A DNA stretch of 54,768 bases from contig JAQYIU010000059.1 in assembly GCA_028721415.1 (NCBI GenBank), positions 1 through 54,768 on the forward strand. The letters run 5' to 3'. Every line of letters starts with the position of its first letter. Position 1 is the stretch's first letter. This DNA is from Lachnospiraceae bacterium. GTDB taxonomy: Bacteria; Bacillota; Clostridia; Lachnospirales; Lachnospiraceae. Under the pieces are notes generated by a model. That model worked only from the letters and a program-made list of their open reading frames with translations. It was not told where the DNA came from and did not search any database. A program made the position numbers and the translations under genes. This document shows positions 44,772 through 53,228 of this stretch, piece by piece.

Positions 44772-45575
44772 ATGAACAGATTAAAAGGCAAAGTTGCTAT
44801 TGTTACAGGATCCACCAGCGGCATCGGTGTTGGTATTGCAAGACTTTTTGTTGCGGAAGGTGCAAAAGTTGTTGTCTGCGGAAGAAGACAGGAGAAAGGT
44901 CAGGCTGTCGTTGATGAGATTACAAAAGATGGCGGCGAAGCATCTTATCACTTTATGGATATGACAAAGATTGAAAGTGTTGAAGCTTTGATTAACGATA
45001 CTGTTGAAAAATATGGTAAGCTTGATATTCTTGTAAACAATGCTGCCAATGTTGGTTTGAAAGATGGACGTGTAGATGAACTTACCCTTGATATGTGGGA
45101 TGCTATTTTCCAGAGTGACGTGCGAGGCACTTTCTATGCAACCAAGTGTGCGCTTCCTCATATGGAAAAGAACGAGAACGGCGGCTCCATCATCAATATC
45201 GGTTCCATGGCATCCTGTAGCGGTGACCTTGGATCTACTGCTTACGCATGTGCAAAAGCTGGTGTGGATAAATTAACACAGTATACTGCATTACAATATG
45301 GTAAGAAAAATATTCGCTGCAACTGTGTTCGTCCAGGCCTTATCGTAACGCCGGAGAACGAAGCTCATGTTCCACAGGCATTAAAAGATATTTTCTTAAG
45401 CAATATCGAGGTAAACCGTTACGGATGTCCGGAAGATATCGGTCATATGTGCGTATATCTTGCATCCGATGAAAGTGCTTACGTGACAGGACAGATTGTC
45501 AATGTAGACGGTGGTTTGAACTCCCACGTTTCAACAGTAGCACAGTTCAAAGAACTGAATTCCCGTACCTGGTAG
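44772..45575 (+). CDS. Short-chain dehydrogenase/reductase
   Basis: 267 residues from the ATG at 44772 after ACAGGAGG. Cofactor motif VTGSTSGIGVGIA (residues 11-23); CGRRQEKG after strand 2 suggests NADP(H). The NNAAN motif is near residue 90 and the catalytic Ser-Tyr-Lys in SMASCSGDLGSTAYACAKAG (Tyr158, Lys162). The C-terminal YVTGQIVNVDGG is standard. Substrate unknown. The convergent BASS transporter might tempt a bile-acid dehydrogenase reading, but no known HSDH signature is recognised. Confidence 0.9.
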   Translation: MNRLKGKVAIVTGSTSGIGVGIARLFVAEGAKVVVCGRRQEKGQAVVDEITKDGGEASYHFMDMTKIESVEALINDTVEKYGKLDILVNNAANVGLKDGRVDELTLDMWDAIFQSDVRGTFYATKCALPHMEKNENGGSIINIGSMASCSGDLGSTAYACAKAGVDKLTQYTALQYGKKNIRCNCVRPGLIVTPENEAHVPQALKDIFLSNIEVNRYGCPEDIGHMCVYLASDESAYVTGQIVNVDGGLNSHVSTVAQFKELNSRTW

Positions 45576-45612
45576 AAGATATTGTAGAAGATATTATAAA
45601 AGATTTTCCTAA

Positions 45613-45656
45613 TGAAAGGGGACATCTCCATTTCATATACATCCGGAAAACGCATG
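45613..45656 (-). other. Short relic resembling the N-terminus of the TIGR03960 radical SAM gene
   Basis: The minus strand encodes MRFPDVYEMEMSPFIRKIFY, resembling CFPDVYEIGMSHLGMKIIYD of the gene at 47342. Over 35 bases there are 28 matches, with most mismatches at third codon positions. No longer homology is visible. It may be a small relic of a duplicated gene, or chance. Confidence 0.3.
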
Positions 45657-45718
45657 GACAAGTACAAGTAAGATGATGTCGCTTTGATTAAGAAGCGCAG
45701 TTTCACTGACAAATAAAA

Positions 45719-45761
45719 GCGGAAACAGTTTCATTACGTGGCGTTATGAAACTGTTTCCGC
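45719..45761. terminator. Strong hairpin after the SDR gene
   Basis: GCGGAAACAGTTTCAT (45719-45734) and ATGAAACTGTTTCCGC (45746-45761) are 16-bp perfect complements with an 11-base loop; followed by ATTGTTGT. Likely terminates both convergent genes. Confidence 0.75.
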
Positions 45762-45775
45762 ATTGTTGTGCTTGG

Positions 45776-45806
45776 AGCTGCGCTTCATTTAGTGCGGCAG
45801 CTTTTA
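45776..45806 (+). terminator. Second hairpin with T-run after the SDR gene
   Basis: AGCTGC (45776-45781) with GCAGCT (45797-45802), then TTTTAC. Backs up the preceding hairpin. Confidence 0.55.
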
Positions 45807-45819
45807 CAATTACTTTGTT

Positions 45820-46803
45820 TTATTTATCAAGGTGTGCGAACCAGCCAGCCAGAAGAGTTCCGGAAATAGAATGCCATACACAGGAAACCGCGCAAATGAT
45901 GGCAGATTCTGGTGTGGAGGCAAACTGAGCTGTTGTTGTGGCAAGGTTTGTGGCAAGACCTGCGTTTTGCATACCAACTTCGATGGAAATAGTTCGTTTT
46001 TTTGCGGTGCTCATTCCTGTCAAACGACCGGCACCGTAACCGAGCAGGTATCCAAGGCTGTTATGAAGCAGCACTGCGACAAAAATCACAATACCAGATT
46101 GGAAGAAATGGGCCCCTTGAGAAGAGATGACTCCACCGACAACACAGGCAAGGCCTAAAACGGCAACACCTGGCATCATTTTCTGCACTTCCTGGAATTT
46201 TTTCTTGTTTCCAAACAGATAATTTAACACAAATCCAATGGCAACTGGTACGATGACCGTTTCAATAATCGACAGAAACATAGGAAGTCCATGGATTGAA
46301 ATCTTCGTTCCGCTGGCTAATAAGGAAACCATAAGCGGTGTCATGATTGGAGATAAAATCGTAGAAACTGTCGTCATTCCAACAGAAAACGCCACGTCAC
46401 CACCACAAAGATAAGACATAATATTAGAAGATACTCCACCAGGGCAACAGCCGACAAGGATCAGGCCGAGGGCGATCGCATCCGGAAGTCTTAATATTCT
46501 GGAAATAGAAAAAGCTAAAAATGGCATGATCAGATACTGGGCAATGGCACCGATGAAGATATCAAAAGGGCGTTCGGCGAGAATCACAAAATCCTGTGTC
46601 GTCAGCGCCAGTCCCATACTGAACATGATCACACCAATAATAATAGACTGACAGGTGATTTTATTTGCCAGAGGATCGGTAAATAACTGATAATTCACCC
46701 AACCCATTCCCTGTGGAACAAAAAATGTAATAATAGCAATGGCGATTACAACGATAGAAGTATAATCGGATAAAAATTTACTGAGTTTCTGTAATTGTTT
46801 CAT
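45820..46803 (-). CDS. BASS-family (bile acid:sodium symporter-like) transporter
   Basis: 327 residues from the ATG at 46803, AGGAGG upstream. About ten membrane helices. Family motifs: IIIGVIMFSMGLALTTQDF near helix 2, ILVGCCPGGVSSNIMSYLCGGDVAFSVGMT (the Na-site crossover), and ISIEVGMQNAGLATNLATT in the second crossover. Members transport bile acids, pantoate, pyruvate or other 2-oxo acids with Na+. Because its leader is a T-box (46894-47175), expression should respond to an uncharged tRNA. An amino-acid-related organic acid is therefore a better guess than bile acid. Confidence 0.92.
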   Translation of the reverse strand: MKQLQKLSKFLSDYTSIVVIAIAIITFFVPQGMGWVNYQLFTDPLANKITCQSIIIGVIMFSMGLALTTQDFVILAERPFDIFIGAIAQYLIMPFLAFSISRILRLPDAIALGLILVGCCPGGVSSNIMSYLCGGDVAFSVGMTTVSTILSPIMTPLMVSLLASGTKISIHGLPMFLSIIETVIVPVAIGFVLNYLFGNKKKFQEVQKMMPGVAVLGLACVVGGVISSQGAHFFQSGIVIFVAVLLHNSLGYLLGYGAGRLTGMSTAKKRTISIEVGMQNAGLATNLATTTAQFASTPESAIICAVSCVWHSISGTLLAGWFAHLDK

Positions 46804-46893
46804 GACGTATTCCTCCTGATGTCAAAATTAGTATCATATGGTGTTTTCCGTATTCGAAGCGTAAAAAGATTCTGAAAAGAACGTTTTTCTCAA

Positions 46894-47175
46894 ACAAAAA
46901 ATCCCCTCCAGGCAAATACCTGAAAGGGACGAAAGATTCCGCGTTACCACCCATATTCCGGAATAGAACATTCCGACACTCAACGTACTATCATACGCTT
47001 TCCCTTTAACGGAGGATCCCGGCGTAACTTACTCGTATATACTTTCAGCATGCTTCTTGGAGAGGATATCCGTATAAAGCAGACTACCTGTTCGCATCAA
47101 CCACAGGCTCTCTGTCAGACTACATAAATACGGCATTGTTCTCGTCAACGAATTTCGGTGAACCATATTTTATCT
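46894..47175 (-). ncRNA. T-box riboswitch controlling the BASS transporter
   Basis: On the minus strand the T-box core GGGTGGTAACGCGG (plus 46939-46952) is followed by a terminator (TCCCTTTCAGG / CCTGGAGGGGA, T-run; plus 46895-46929). The Stem I apical motif AGAGAGCC lies at plus 47106-47113, closed by CCTGT/ACAGG. A lower helix CCGTA/TACGG (plus 47129-47133 with 47070-47074) frames the specifier loop. The loop 3' side reads GCTTTA, so UUU (Phe) followed by A is the best-placed codon, but this is tentative. UGGU in the T-box fits a tRNA with A73. The antiterminator and terminator are mutually exclusive. Confidence 0.9.
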
Positions 47176-47181
47176 GTCACA

Positions 47182-47209
47182 ATTATATTACTGAAAATGA
47201 AAATGTCAA
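47182..47209 (-). promoter_or_regulatory. Promoter of the T-box leader
   Basis: On the minus strand TTGACA (plus 47204-47209), 16 bases, TATAAT (plus 47182-47187). Confidence 0.8.
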
Positions 47210-47274
47210 GTATTTATTTGTATACAATTATGATATGTAAATTGAAATGTAATCTAAATAATAATCATCTGTGT

Positions 47275-47303
47275 TTGACAAAAAAACGGTAATCTTGTAT
47301 TAT
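47275..47303 (+). promoter_or_regulatory. Promoter of the radical SAM operon
   Basis: TTGACA (47275-47280), 17 bases, TATTAT (47298-47303), 38 bases before the ATG at 47342. Divergent from the T-box promoter. Confidence 0.8.
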
Positions 47304-47341
47304 CATATGATGTAAAACTATGCAAAGAAAAGGATTGAAAG

Positions 47342-49240
47342 ATGTTTGATACAAATAAATCGTTAGCTTTGACGGATGAGGTTTTGATGAGCATTGAGAA
47401 ACCGGTCCGTTATATTGGAAATGAAATTAATTCCGTCATGAAGTCGCCGGAAGATAAAGTCCGGTTTGCTATGTGTTTCCCGGATGTGTATGAGATCGGT
47501 ATGTCTCATCTTGGCATGAAGATCATCTATGATATGATGAACCGCAGAGAGGATGTCTGGTGTGAACGAGTATTTTCTCCGTGGGTGGATCTGGATGAAG
47601 TGATGAGGAAAGAGAATATTCCACTCTTTGCTCTTGAAAGTCAGGATCCGGTATTTATGTTCGATTTTCTGGCCATTACTATCCAGTATGAGATGTGTTA
47701 TACCAATATTCTTCAGATTTTGGATCTGAGTCAGATTGGAATTTATGCCAAAGACCGAAGAGAAGATGCCCCGATTGTCATCGGCGGTGGCCCTTGCACC
47801 TATAACCCAGAACCGTTAGCGCCGTTTTTTGATCTCTTTTATATCGGAGAAGGTGAGACTGTTTACTATGATCTGATCGATTTATACACGGAGCATAAGA
47901 AAGCCGGCGGAAGTCGTAAAGAATTTCTCAGAAAAGCAGCACAGATTCCGGGTATGTATGTCCCGTCTCTTTATGAAACAACTTATAATGAGGATGGAAC
48001 GGTTGCTTCCATGGAACCGCTTTATCCTGAGGTTCCGAAGACAATCATGAAACAGGTACAGATGGATCTGACGAATACTTACTATCCGGACAAGCCGCTG
48101 GTACCGTATATCAAGGTAACACAGGATCGCTGCGTGCTGGAGATTCAGAGAGGCTGTACCAGAGGCTGTCGTTTCTGTCAGGCAGGAATGATTTACCGTC
48201 CTCTTCGAGAAAGAGGTCTTGATATGCTTGAAGATATGGCAGATAAAATGCTGGCTGCTACAGGCAATGATGAGATTTCTTTAAGTTCTTTAAGTTCCAG
48301 CGACTTCAGGAGACTTCCGGAATTATGTAATTTCCTTATTGATAATTACAGAAAGAAAAATATCAATATTGCTCTTCCATCGCTCCGTATTGATGCCTTT
48401 TCTCTGGATGTTATGAGTAAGGTACAGGATGTGAGAAAAAGCAGCCTTACGTTTGCGCCGGAGGCAGGAACCCAGAGAATGCGTGATGTGATTAATAAAG
48501 GTCTTACCGAAGAGGTGATTCTCCACGGTGCGGAAGAGGCATTTAAAGGTGGTTGGAACAAGGTAAAACTGTATTTCATGATGGGACTTCCTACAGAGAC
48601 AGAAGAAGACATGAAAGGGATTGCGCATCTTTGTGAGAAAGTTGCCATGAATTATTATAAGCTGGATTCCGAATATCGTCATGGACGTGTTTCTGTCGGT
48701 GCAAGCTGTTCTTTCTTCGTTCCAAAGCCATTTACCCCATTTCAGTGGGCATCCATGTGTGAGGAAGAGGAATATACTAGAAGAGCTCATTTGGTCAACG
48801 ATGAATTTAAGGCTCAGCATAATCGCAGAAGTCTTTCTTTCAAATATCATGATGCGAAAACGACGGTTCTTGAGGGAATTCTTGCCCGCGGAGACCGGAA
48901 AATTGCGGATGTTATTTACTCTGCTTATCAGAAAGGCTGTATCTATGATGCCTGGACAGAGTATTTCCATTATGACAGATGGATGGAAGCCATGGAAGAA
49001 AATGGATTGGATTATCATTTTTATACCACAAGAGAACGTAGTCTTGATGAGATTTTTCCATGGGATTTCATCGATATCGGTGTCACGAAGAATTTCTTAA
49101 AACGCGAATGGAACAATGCCATGGCGGAAAAGGTAACCCCGAACTGCCGGGAGAAATGTTCCGGCTGCGGAGCAAATCGTTTTGGAGGAGGTGTCTGCTA
49201 TGAAAGCAAGAATCAAATGGACGAAAACAGGTGTTCTTAA
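47342..49240 (+). CDS. TIGR03960 family B12-binding-domain/radical SAM protein
   Basis: 632 residues. The N-terminal half is a B12-binding-like domain (VRFAMCFPDVYEIGMSHLGM, GGGPCTYNPEPLAPFFD). The radical SAM cluster motif is CTRGCRFCQAG with Cys275, Cys279 and Cys282. A Cys-rich end (CREKCSGCGANRFGGGVC) may hold another metal site. The reaction is not established. The family is tied to the TIGR03936 partner, whose start lies inside its 3' end (41-base overlap), and to rng-rplU, suggesting an RNA or ribosome modification (inference). Confidence 0.93.
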   Translation: MFDTNKSLALTDEVLMSIEKPVRYIGNEINSVMKSPEDKVRFAMCFPDVYEIGMSHLGMKIIYDMMNRREDVWCERVFSPWVDLDEVMRKENIPLFALESQDPVFMFDFLAITIQYEMCYTNILQILDLSQIGIYAKDRREDAPIVIGGGPCTYNPEPLAPFFDLFYIGEGETVYYDLIDLYTEHKKAGGSRKEFLRKAAQIPGMYVPSLYETTYNEDGTVASMEPLYPEVPKTIMKQVQMDLTNTYYPDKPLVPYIKVTQDRCVLEIQRGCTRGCRFCQAGMIYRPLRERGLDMLEDMADKMLAATGNDEISLSSLSSSDFRRLPELCNFLIDNYRKKNINIALPSLRIDAFSLDVMSKVQDVRKSSLTFAPEAGTQRMRDVINKGLTEEVILHGAEEAFKGGWNKVKLYFMMGLPTETEEDMKGIAHLCEKVAMNYYKLDSEYRHGRVSVGASCSFFVPKPFTPFQWASMCEEEEYTRRAHLVNDEFKAQHNRRSLSFKYHDAKTTVLEGILARGDRKIADVIYSAYQKGCIYDAWTEYFHYDRWMEAMEENGLDYHFYTTRERSLDEIFPWDFIDIGVTKNFLKREWNNAMAEKVTPNCREKCSGCGANRFGGGVCYESKNQMDENRCS

Positions 49241-49910
49241 ATTTATCGGACATCTGGATGTACAGAGATATTTTCATAAAGCTATGATGAGAGCCCAGTT
49301 GCCGGTATCCTTTTCCAAAGGGATGAGTCCTCATCAGATCATGAGCTTCGCGGCACCTCTCGGTATCGGCATGACCAGCGAAGGAGAATATGTGGATATT
49401 ACCTTTGACTGGTGTTATTCCAGTGAGGAGATGCTCTCTCGCATGAATGCAGTTATGAACGAGGGAATCGAAGTTCTGGAATTTAAACAGATCGATGAAA
49501 AAGAAAAGAACTGTATGGCAGTCACTGCAGCAGCGGATTATCTTGTCACTTTCCGACAGGGATATTATTATACGGATGCGTTCTTAAAAAGAACAGAGCC
49601 ATTTTATTTTCAGGAACAGATTCCAATCGTGAAGAAGACAAAGCGCAGCGAGAAGAAAGTGGATATTGGACCGATGATTCTCGATATCCATGAGGAAGGC
49701 GAGGCAATTTTCATGAAACTTGTCACCGGAAGTGCTGAGAATCTAAAACCACAGCTTGTCATGGAGGCATTTTGTAATTATCTGGGATACGATTACAATC
49801 CCCATGGTTTCCAGTATCACCGTCTGGAAACGTATCTTAAAAAAGATGGAGAACTGTTGCCTCTTGGCGCGGTGGGACACGACGTGACGAAAGAAATAAA
49901 AAATAAATAA
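49200..49910 (+). CDS. TIGR03936 family (DUF2344) radical-SAM-linked protein
   Basis: 236 residues from the ATG at 49200, with GGAGGAGG just upstream inside the preceding gene. The core LKFIGHLDVQRYFHKAMMRAQLPVSFSKGMSPHQIMSFAAPLG is diagnostic. In many bacteria it is fused to the TIGR03960 protein, so the two probably work as one enzyme. Cytoplasmic. Confidence 0.93.
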   Translation: MKARIKWTKTGVLKFIGHLDVQRYFHKAMMRAQLPVSFSKGMSPHQIMSFAAPLGIGMTSEGEYVDITFDWCYSSEEMLSRMNAVMNEGIEVLEFKQIDEKEKNCMAVTAAADYLVTFRQGYYYTDAFLKRTEPFYFQEQIPIVKKTKRSEKKVDIGPMILDIHEEGEAIFMKLVTGSAENLKPQLVMEAFCNYLGYDYNPHGFQYHRLETYLKKDGELLPLGAVGHDVTKEIKNK

Positions 49911-49955
49911 GTTAAAATAAAAAGGAATAGAATCATTTCATTTGGGGGGGAGAAT

Positions 49956-52900
49956 ATGAAAAAAATATTGAAAGTTTTTTTGTTATTTATGATATTCCTT
50001 TGTTCTGGCAATATTCTTATTTTACATGCGGAAGGAAGTGTTGAATCTAATATTATTGCACAAGGTTCATGTGGCAGTAATGCCACGTGGCAATTAAATG
50101 ATGCAGGAGAATTGATCATAAGTGGAACTGGAGAGATGACGAATTATGGTACACAGGTTGACGAGGGAGCTTCGGTTACCGGATTTTTGGATACTCCGTG
50201 GTGTGAATATGTAGCTTCAATAAAAAAATTAATTGTTAGAGATGGAATTACAAATATTGGAACAGACACCTTGGCAAACTGCGATTATGTTGAAAGCGTT
50301 GTGATTGGGCAAGATGTAAAAATGATTGATCAGTTTCTTTTTTTTGAATGTCCACATTTGAACTGTATTAGTGTTTCTTCAAGTAATACTGCTTTTTGTT
50401 CTGTTGATGGAGTTCTTTTTAATAAAGACTGTACTTCATTGATTCGCTATCCGGCTAATAAACAGGGAGAATCTTATCAAATTCCAGAGGGAACGGAATC
50501 TATTGATCATTGTGGATTTCGGGGTTGTAATAATTTAGTTGAGATAACTATGCCTCAAACAATTCGTTCGATTGGTGATGCGGCATTTAATTATTGTAGT
50601 AAAATAAAAAATCTTATACTTCCGGATTTCGTAACCGAAATTTCTTTTGGAATGTTTTCTAATTGTTATTCATTAGAAACATTAACTTTGCCCAATAATT
50701 TGGAATATATATCTGGTTCAGCAGGTTCAATGATTGAGTTGAAAAAAATTATCATTGACGATTCAAATGTATTTTTTACGACAATAGATGGAGTATTATT
50801 TGACAAAAAGAAAGAAACCTTAATTTGCTATCCTACTGGGAAGGCTGATACAGAATATGTTGTTCCGGAAAATGTTGTAACAATTGGTAATGGATCCTCT
50901 GCTGCATTTGAAGGATGTATTAATTTAACAAAATTGGTCTGTTCAAAAAAATTGCAGCAAATTTCTGATTGGGCAATTACCTCAAAAAACTTGAATGAGG
51001 TTGTTTTAAATGAAGGATTAATAAAAATTGGAGCATATGCCTTTTATTGTTGTTCGGGTATTACAGATATAACCTTTCCGAAAAGTCTATTAGAGATAGG
51101 GACTGGGGCATTTGATTCTTGTACTCAACTAAAAAATGTAACTATACTTGGAGATAATACAAGCATTGGAGCGAACGCTTTTCACAATACTTTATGGGAA
51201 GAAGCTAAAAAAGAGTTTTTTATTGTAAATAAAGTTTTAATATCCTATAAAGGATCAGATGAAAACGTAATTATTCCAGAAGGTGTTGTTAAAATAGGGG
51301 AGAGGGCTTTTAATGGGTGTTCAACTTTAGTGAGTGTAACAATTCCGGAAACGGTGACAGAAATAGGTGTTGAAGCTTTCCTTTGTTGTAGAAATTTAAA
51401 AAATATAACATTTCCTGACCAGTTGAAAACCATTAGAACAGGGGCATTTTCTGGTAGTGGATTGGAAACGATAAATGGCGGAAATAATATTGAATATATT
51501 GAATCTGTGGCATTTGATAATACTCCATGGTTTTTGAAACAAGGGGATTTTCCGAATGTTAATGGAATTTTACTCAAATATTGTGGAAATGATTCGAATG
51601 TAATTATTCCGGATTCCGTAGTCCGTATTGCACCATGGGCATTTTGGAACTGTAGCAATGTAAAAAAAGTTCAGTTACCAAATAATTTAGTCGAGATTGG
51701 TAATAATGCATTTGATGCGGTCGGGCTTACAGAGATTATTTTGCCAGATCCTTTGCGCACGATTGGAGATGATGCTTTTTCTGGAACAAAAATCACTACT
51801 CTTTCAATTCCAAAAAACGTTTCCCAAATCGGATATTTGAAGAATGTCCCGACATTAAAAGAGATTATTGTAGATACCAATAACAAATATTATTCTTCAA
51901 AGAATGGTGTTTTATTTGATAAAAATCAGAAGACATTGATTTGTTTACCAAGCAAAAAGCCTGAAAAGGAATATACAATACCATCAAGTGTTACGACAAT
52001 TGCGGATAATGCTGCTGGATATTATGAAGGCGTTATTGTATTCTCTGAAAATATAAAATATATTAGTGATTGGGCTTTTAATGGATGCAGATTTAAAAAT
52101 GATATCTTAAAGCTTAAAAATGTATCACATATTGGAGAATTTGCTTTTACTGCTTGTGATATGAAAGATGTAATTTTGGAAGGACAGATGGATGAACTTT
52201 CACAAAATATTTTTTATTATTGTTATAGTTTGGAAAATGTGACCTTCGGCGCAGGAATAACGGAAATAAGTGATTTGATGTTCCGCAACTGTGCTTCGTT
52301 GACCAATGTTTCAATATCCAATACAGTTAAGGTAATTGGAAAAGCTGCATTTTATCAGTGTAATTCGTTAAAGAATATTGTTATTTCAGAAGGGGTGACA
52401 GAAATATGTGAAGACGCTTTTAATATGGAAAAAGAAGCTTCTGTTTCTTCTGATATAGAATTTAGTATTTTGAGTAATTCCAATGAGTTACAGTGGGTAG
52501 CAATTTATAATAGTAATTGTAATATAAAAGATAAAGAATCAACAATTTACAAATCGGCAACTATTTATGGAAAGAAAAATTCCACAGCCCAAAAGTATGC
52601 ACAGAAATATAATCGTAAATTTGTTGAGATACAACCCCTGACAATTCTGAAGCATCCATCAAGTGTTACTGCTTCATCTGGAAAAACTATTCATTTATCT
52701 GTAAAAGCTATAGGGAATAATGTGACTTATCAATGGCAAAAGTATGATAGTACAAAGAAAGCATGGAGTAATTGTAGAAATACAGGTTTCAATACATCTG
52801 ATATGTCTTTTTCCGCTCAAAAACAGGATAATGGAAAAATTTATCGATGTGTGATTAAAGATTGTTTTGGAAATGCAGTTACATCTAAGAATTGTAAATT

Positions 52901-53207
52901 AGTTGTAAGTGCTTCGAAAACAAAAAATAGTATAAAAATACTTAGTCAACCTAAAAATATTAAAATAAAAAAAGGTAAGAAAGCAAGCTTTAAAATTAAA
53001 GCCAAGGGATATAAACTTCGATATCAGTGGCAGTATTATAGTAAGAAGTCAAAAAAATGGAAATCGGCAAAATACAAAGGTAATAAAAAGAACTCCATTA
53101 TTTTCAAAGTATCAAAAAAACATAATAACTTAAAGTTGCGTTGTATAATTACAGATGGATACAAACAGAAAAAAATTTCCAAAACTGTTCGTTTGAAGGT
53201 TAAATAA
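49956..53207 (+). CDS. BspA-like leucine-rich-repeat surface protein with Ig-like domains
   Basis: 1083 residues. A signal peptide (KKILKVFLLFMIFLCSGN) is followed by about 750 residues of LRR_5/BspA (Treponema pallidum-type) repeats with the cycle 'IGxxAFxxCxxLxxVxIPxxVxxI', interrupted by 'DGVLFxKxxxTLIxYP' insertions. Two Ig-like/bacterial-surface domains follow (about 887-985 and 993-1083) with the YQWQ...YRCVI and YQWQ...LRCII pattern, ending in a very basic tail. There is no LPXTG or choline-binding repeat, so it may be secreted or held by charge. It is much more AT-rich than its neighbours and sits between the TIGR03936 and rng genes. Confidence 0.9.
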   Translation: MKKILKVFLLFMIFLCSGNILILHAEGSVESNIIAQGSCGSNATWQLNDAGELIISGTGEMTNYGTQVDEGASVTGFLDTPWCEYVASIKKLIVRDGITNIGTDTLANCDYVESVVIGQDVKMIDQFLFFECPHLNCISVSSSNTAFCSVDGVLFNKDCTSLIRYPANKQGESYQIPEGTESIDHCGFRGCNNLVEITMPQTIRSIGDAAFNYCSKIKNLILPDFVTEISFGMFSNCYSLETLTLPNNLEYISGSAGSMIELKKIIIDDSNVFFTTIDGVLFDKKKETLICYPTGKADTEYVVPENVVTIGNGSSAAFEGCINLTKLVCSKKLQQISDWAITSKNLNEVVLNEGLIKIGAYAFYCCSGITDITFPKSLLEIGTGAFDSCTQLKNVTILGDNTSIGANAFHNTLWEEAKKEFFIVNKVLISYKGSDENVIIPEGVVKIGERAFNGCSTLVSVTIPETVTEIGVEAFLCCRNLKNITFPDQLKTIRTGAFSGSGLETINGGNNIEYIESVAFDNTPWFLKQGDFPNVNGILLKYCGNDSNVIIPDSVVRIAPWAFWNCSNVKKVQLPNNLVEIGNNAFDAVGLTEIILPDPLRTIGDDAFSGTKITTLSIPKNVSQIGYLKNVPTLKEIIVDTNNKYYSSKNGVLFDKNQKTLICLPSKKPEKEYTIPSSVTTIADNAAGYYEGVIVFSENIKYISDWAFNGCRFKNDILKLKNVSHIGEFAFTACDMKDVILEGQMDELSQNIFYYCYSLENVTFGAGITEISDLMFRNCASLTNVSISNTVKVIGKAAFYQCNSLKNIVISEGVTEICEDAFNMEKEASVSSDIEFSILSNSNELQWVAIYNSNCNIKDKESTIYKSATIYGKKNSTAQKYAQKYNRKFVEIQPLTILKHPSSVTASSGKTIHLSVKAIGNNVTYQWQKYDSTKKAWSNCRNTGFNTSDMSFSAQKQDNGKIYRCVIKDCFGNAVTSKNCKLVVSASKTKNSIKILSQPKNIKIKKGKKASFKIKAKGYKLRYQWQYYSKKSKKWKSAKYKGNKKNSIIFKVSKKHNNLKLRCIITDGYKQKKISKTVRLKVK

Positions 53208-53228
53208 CAATTTTCTTAAGGAGATAAA

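Noticed and set aside
49956-53207. Mobile element carrying the BspA-like gene
   Set aside because: No transposase, integrase, terminal inverted repeats or target duplications were seen at either junction.
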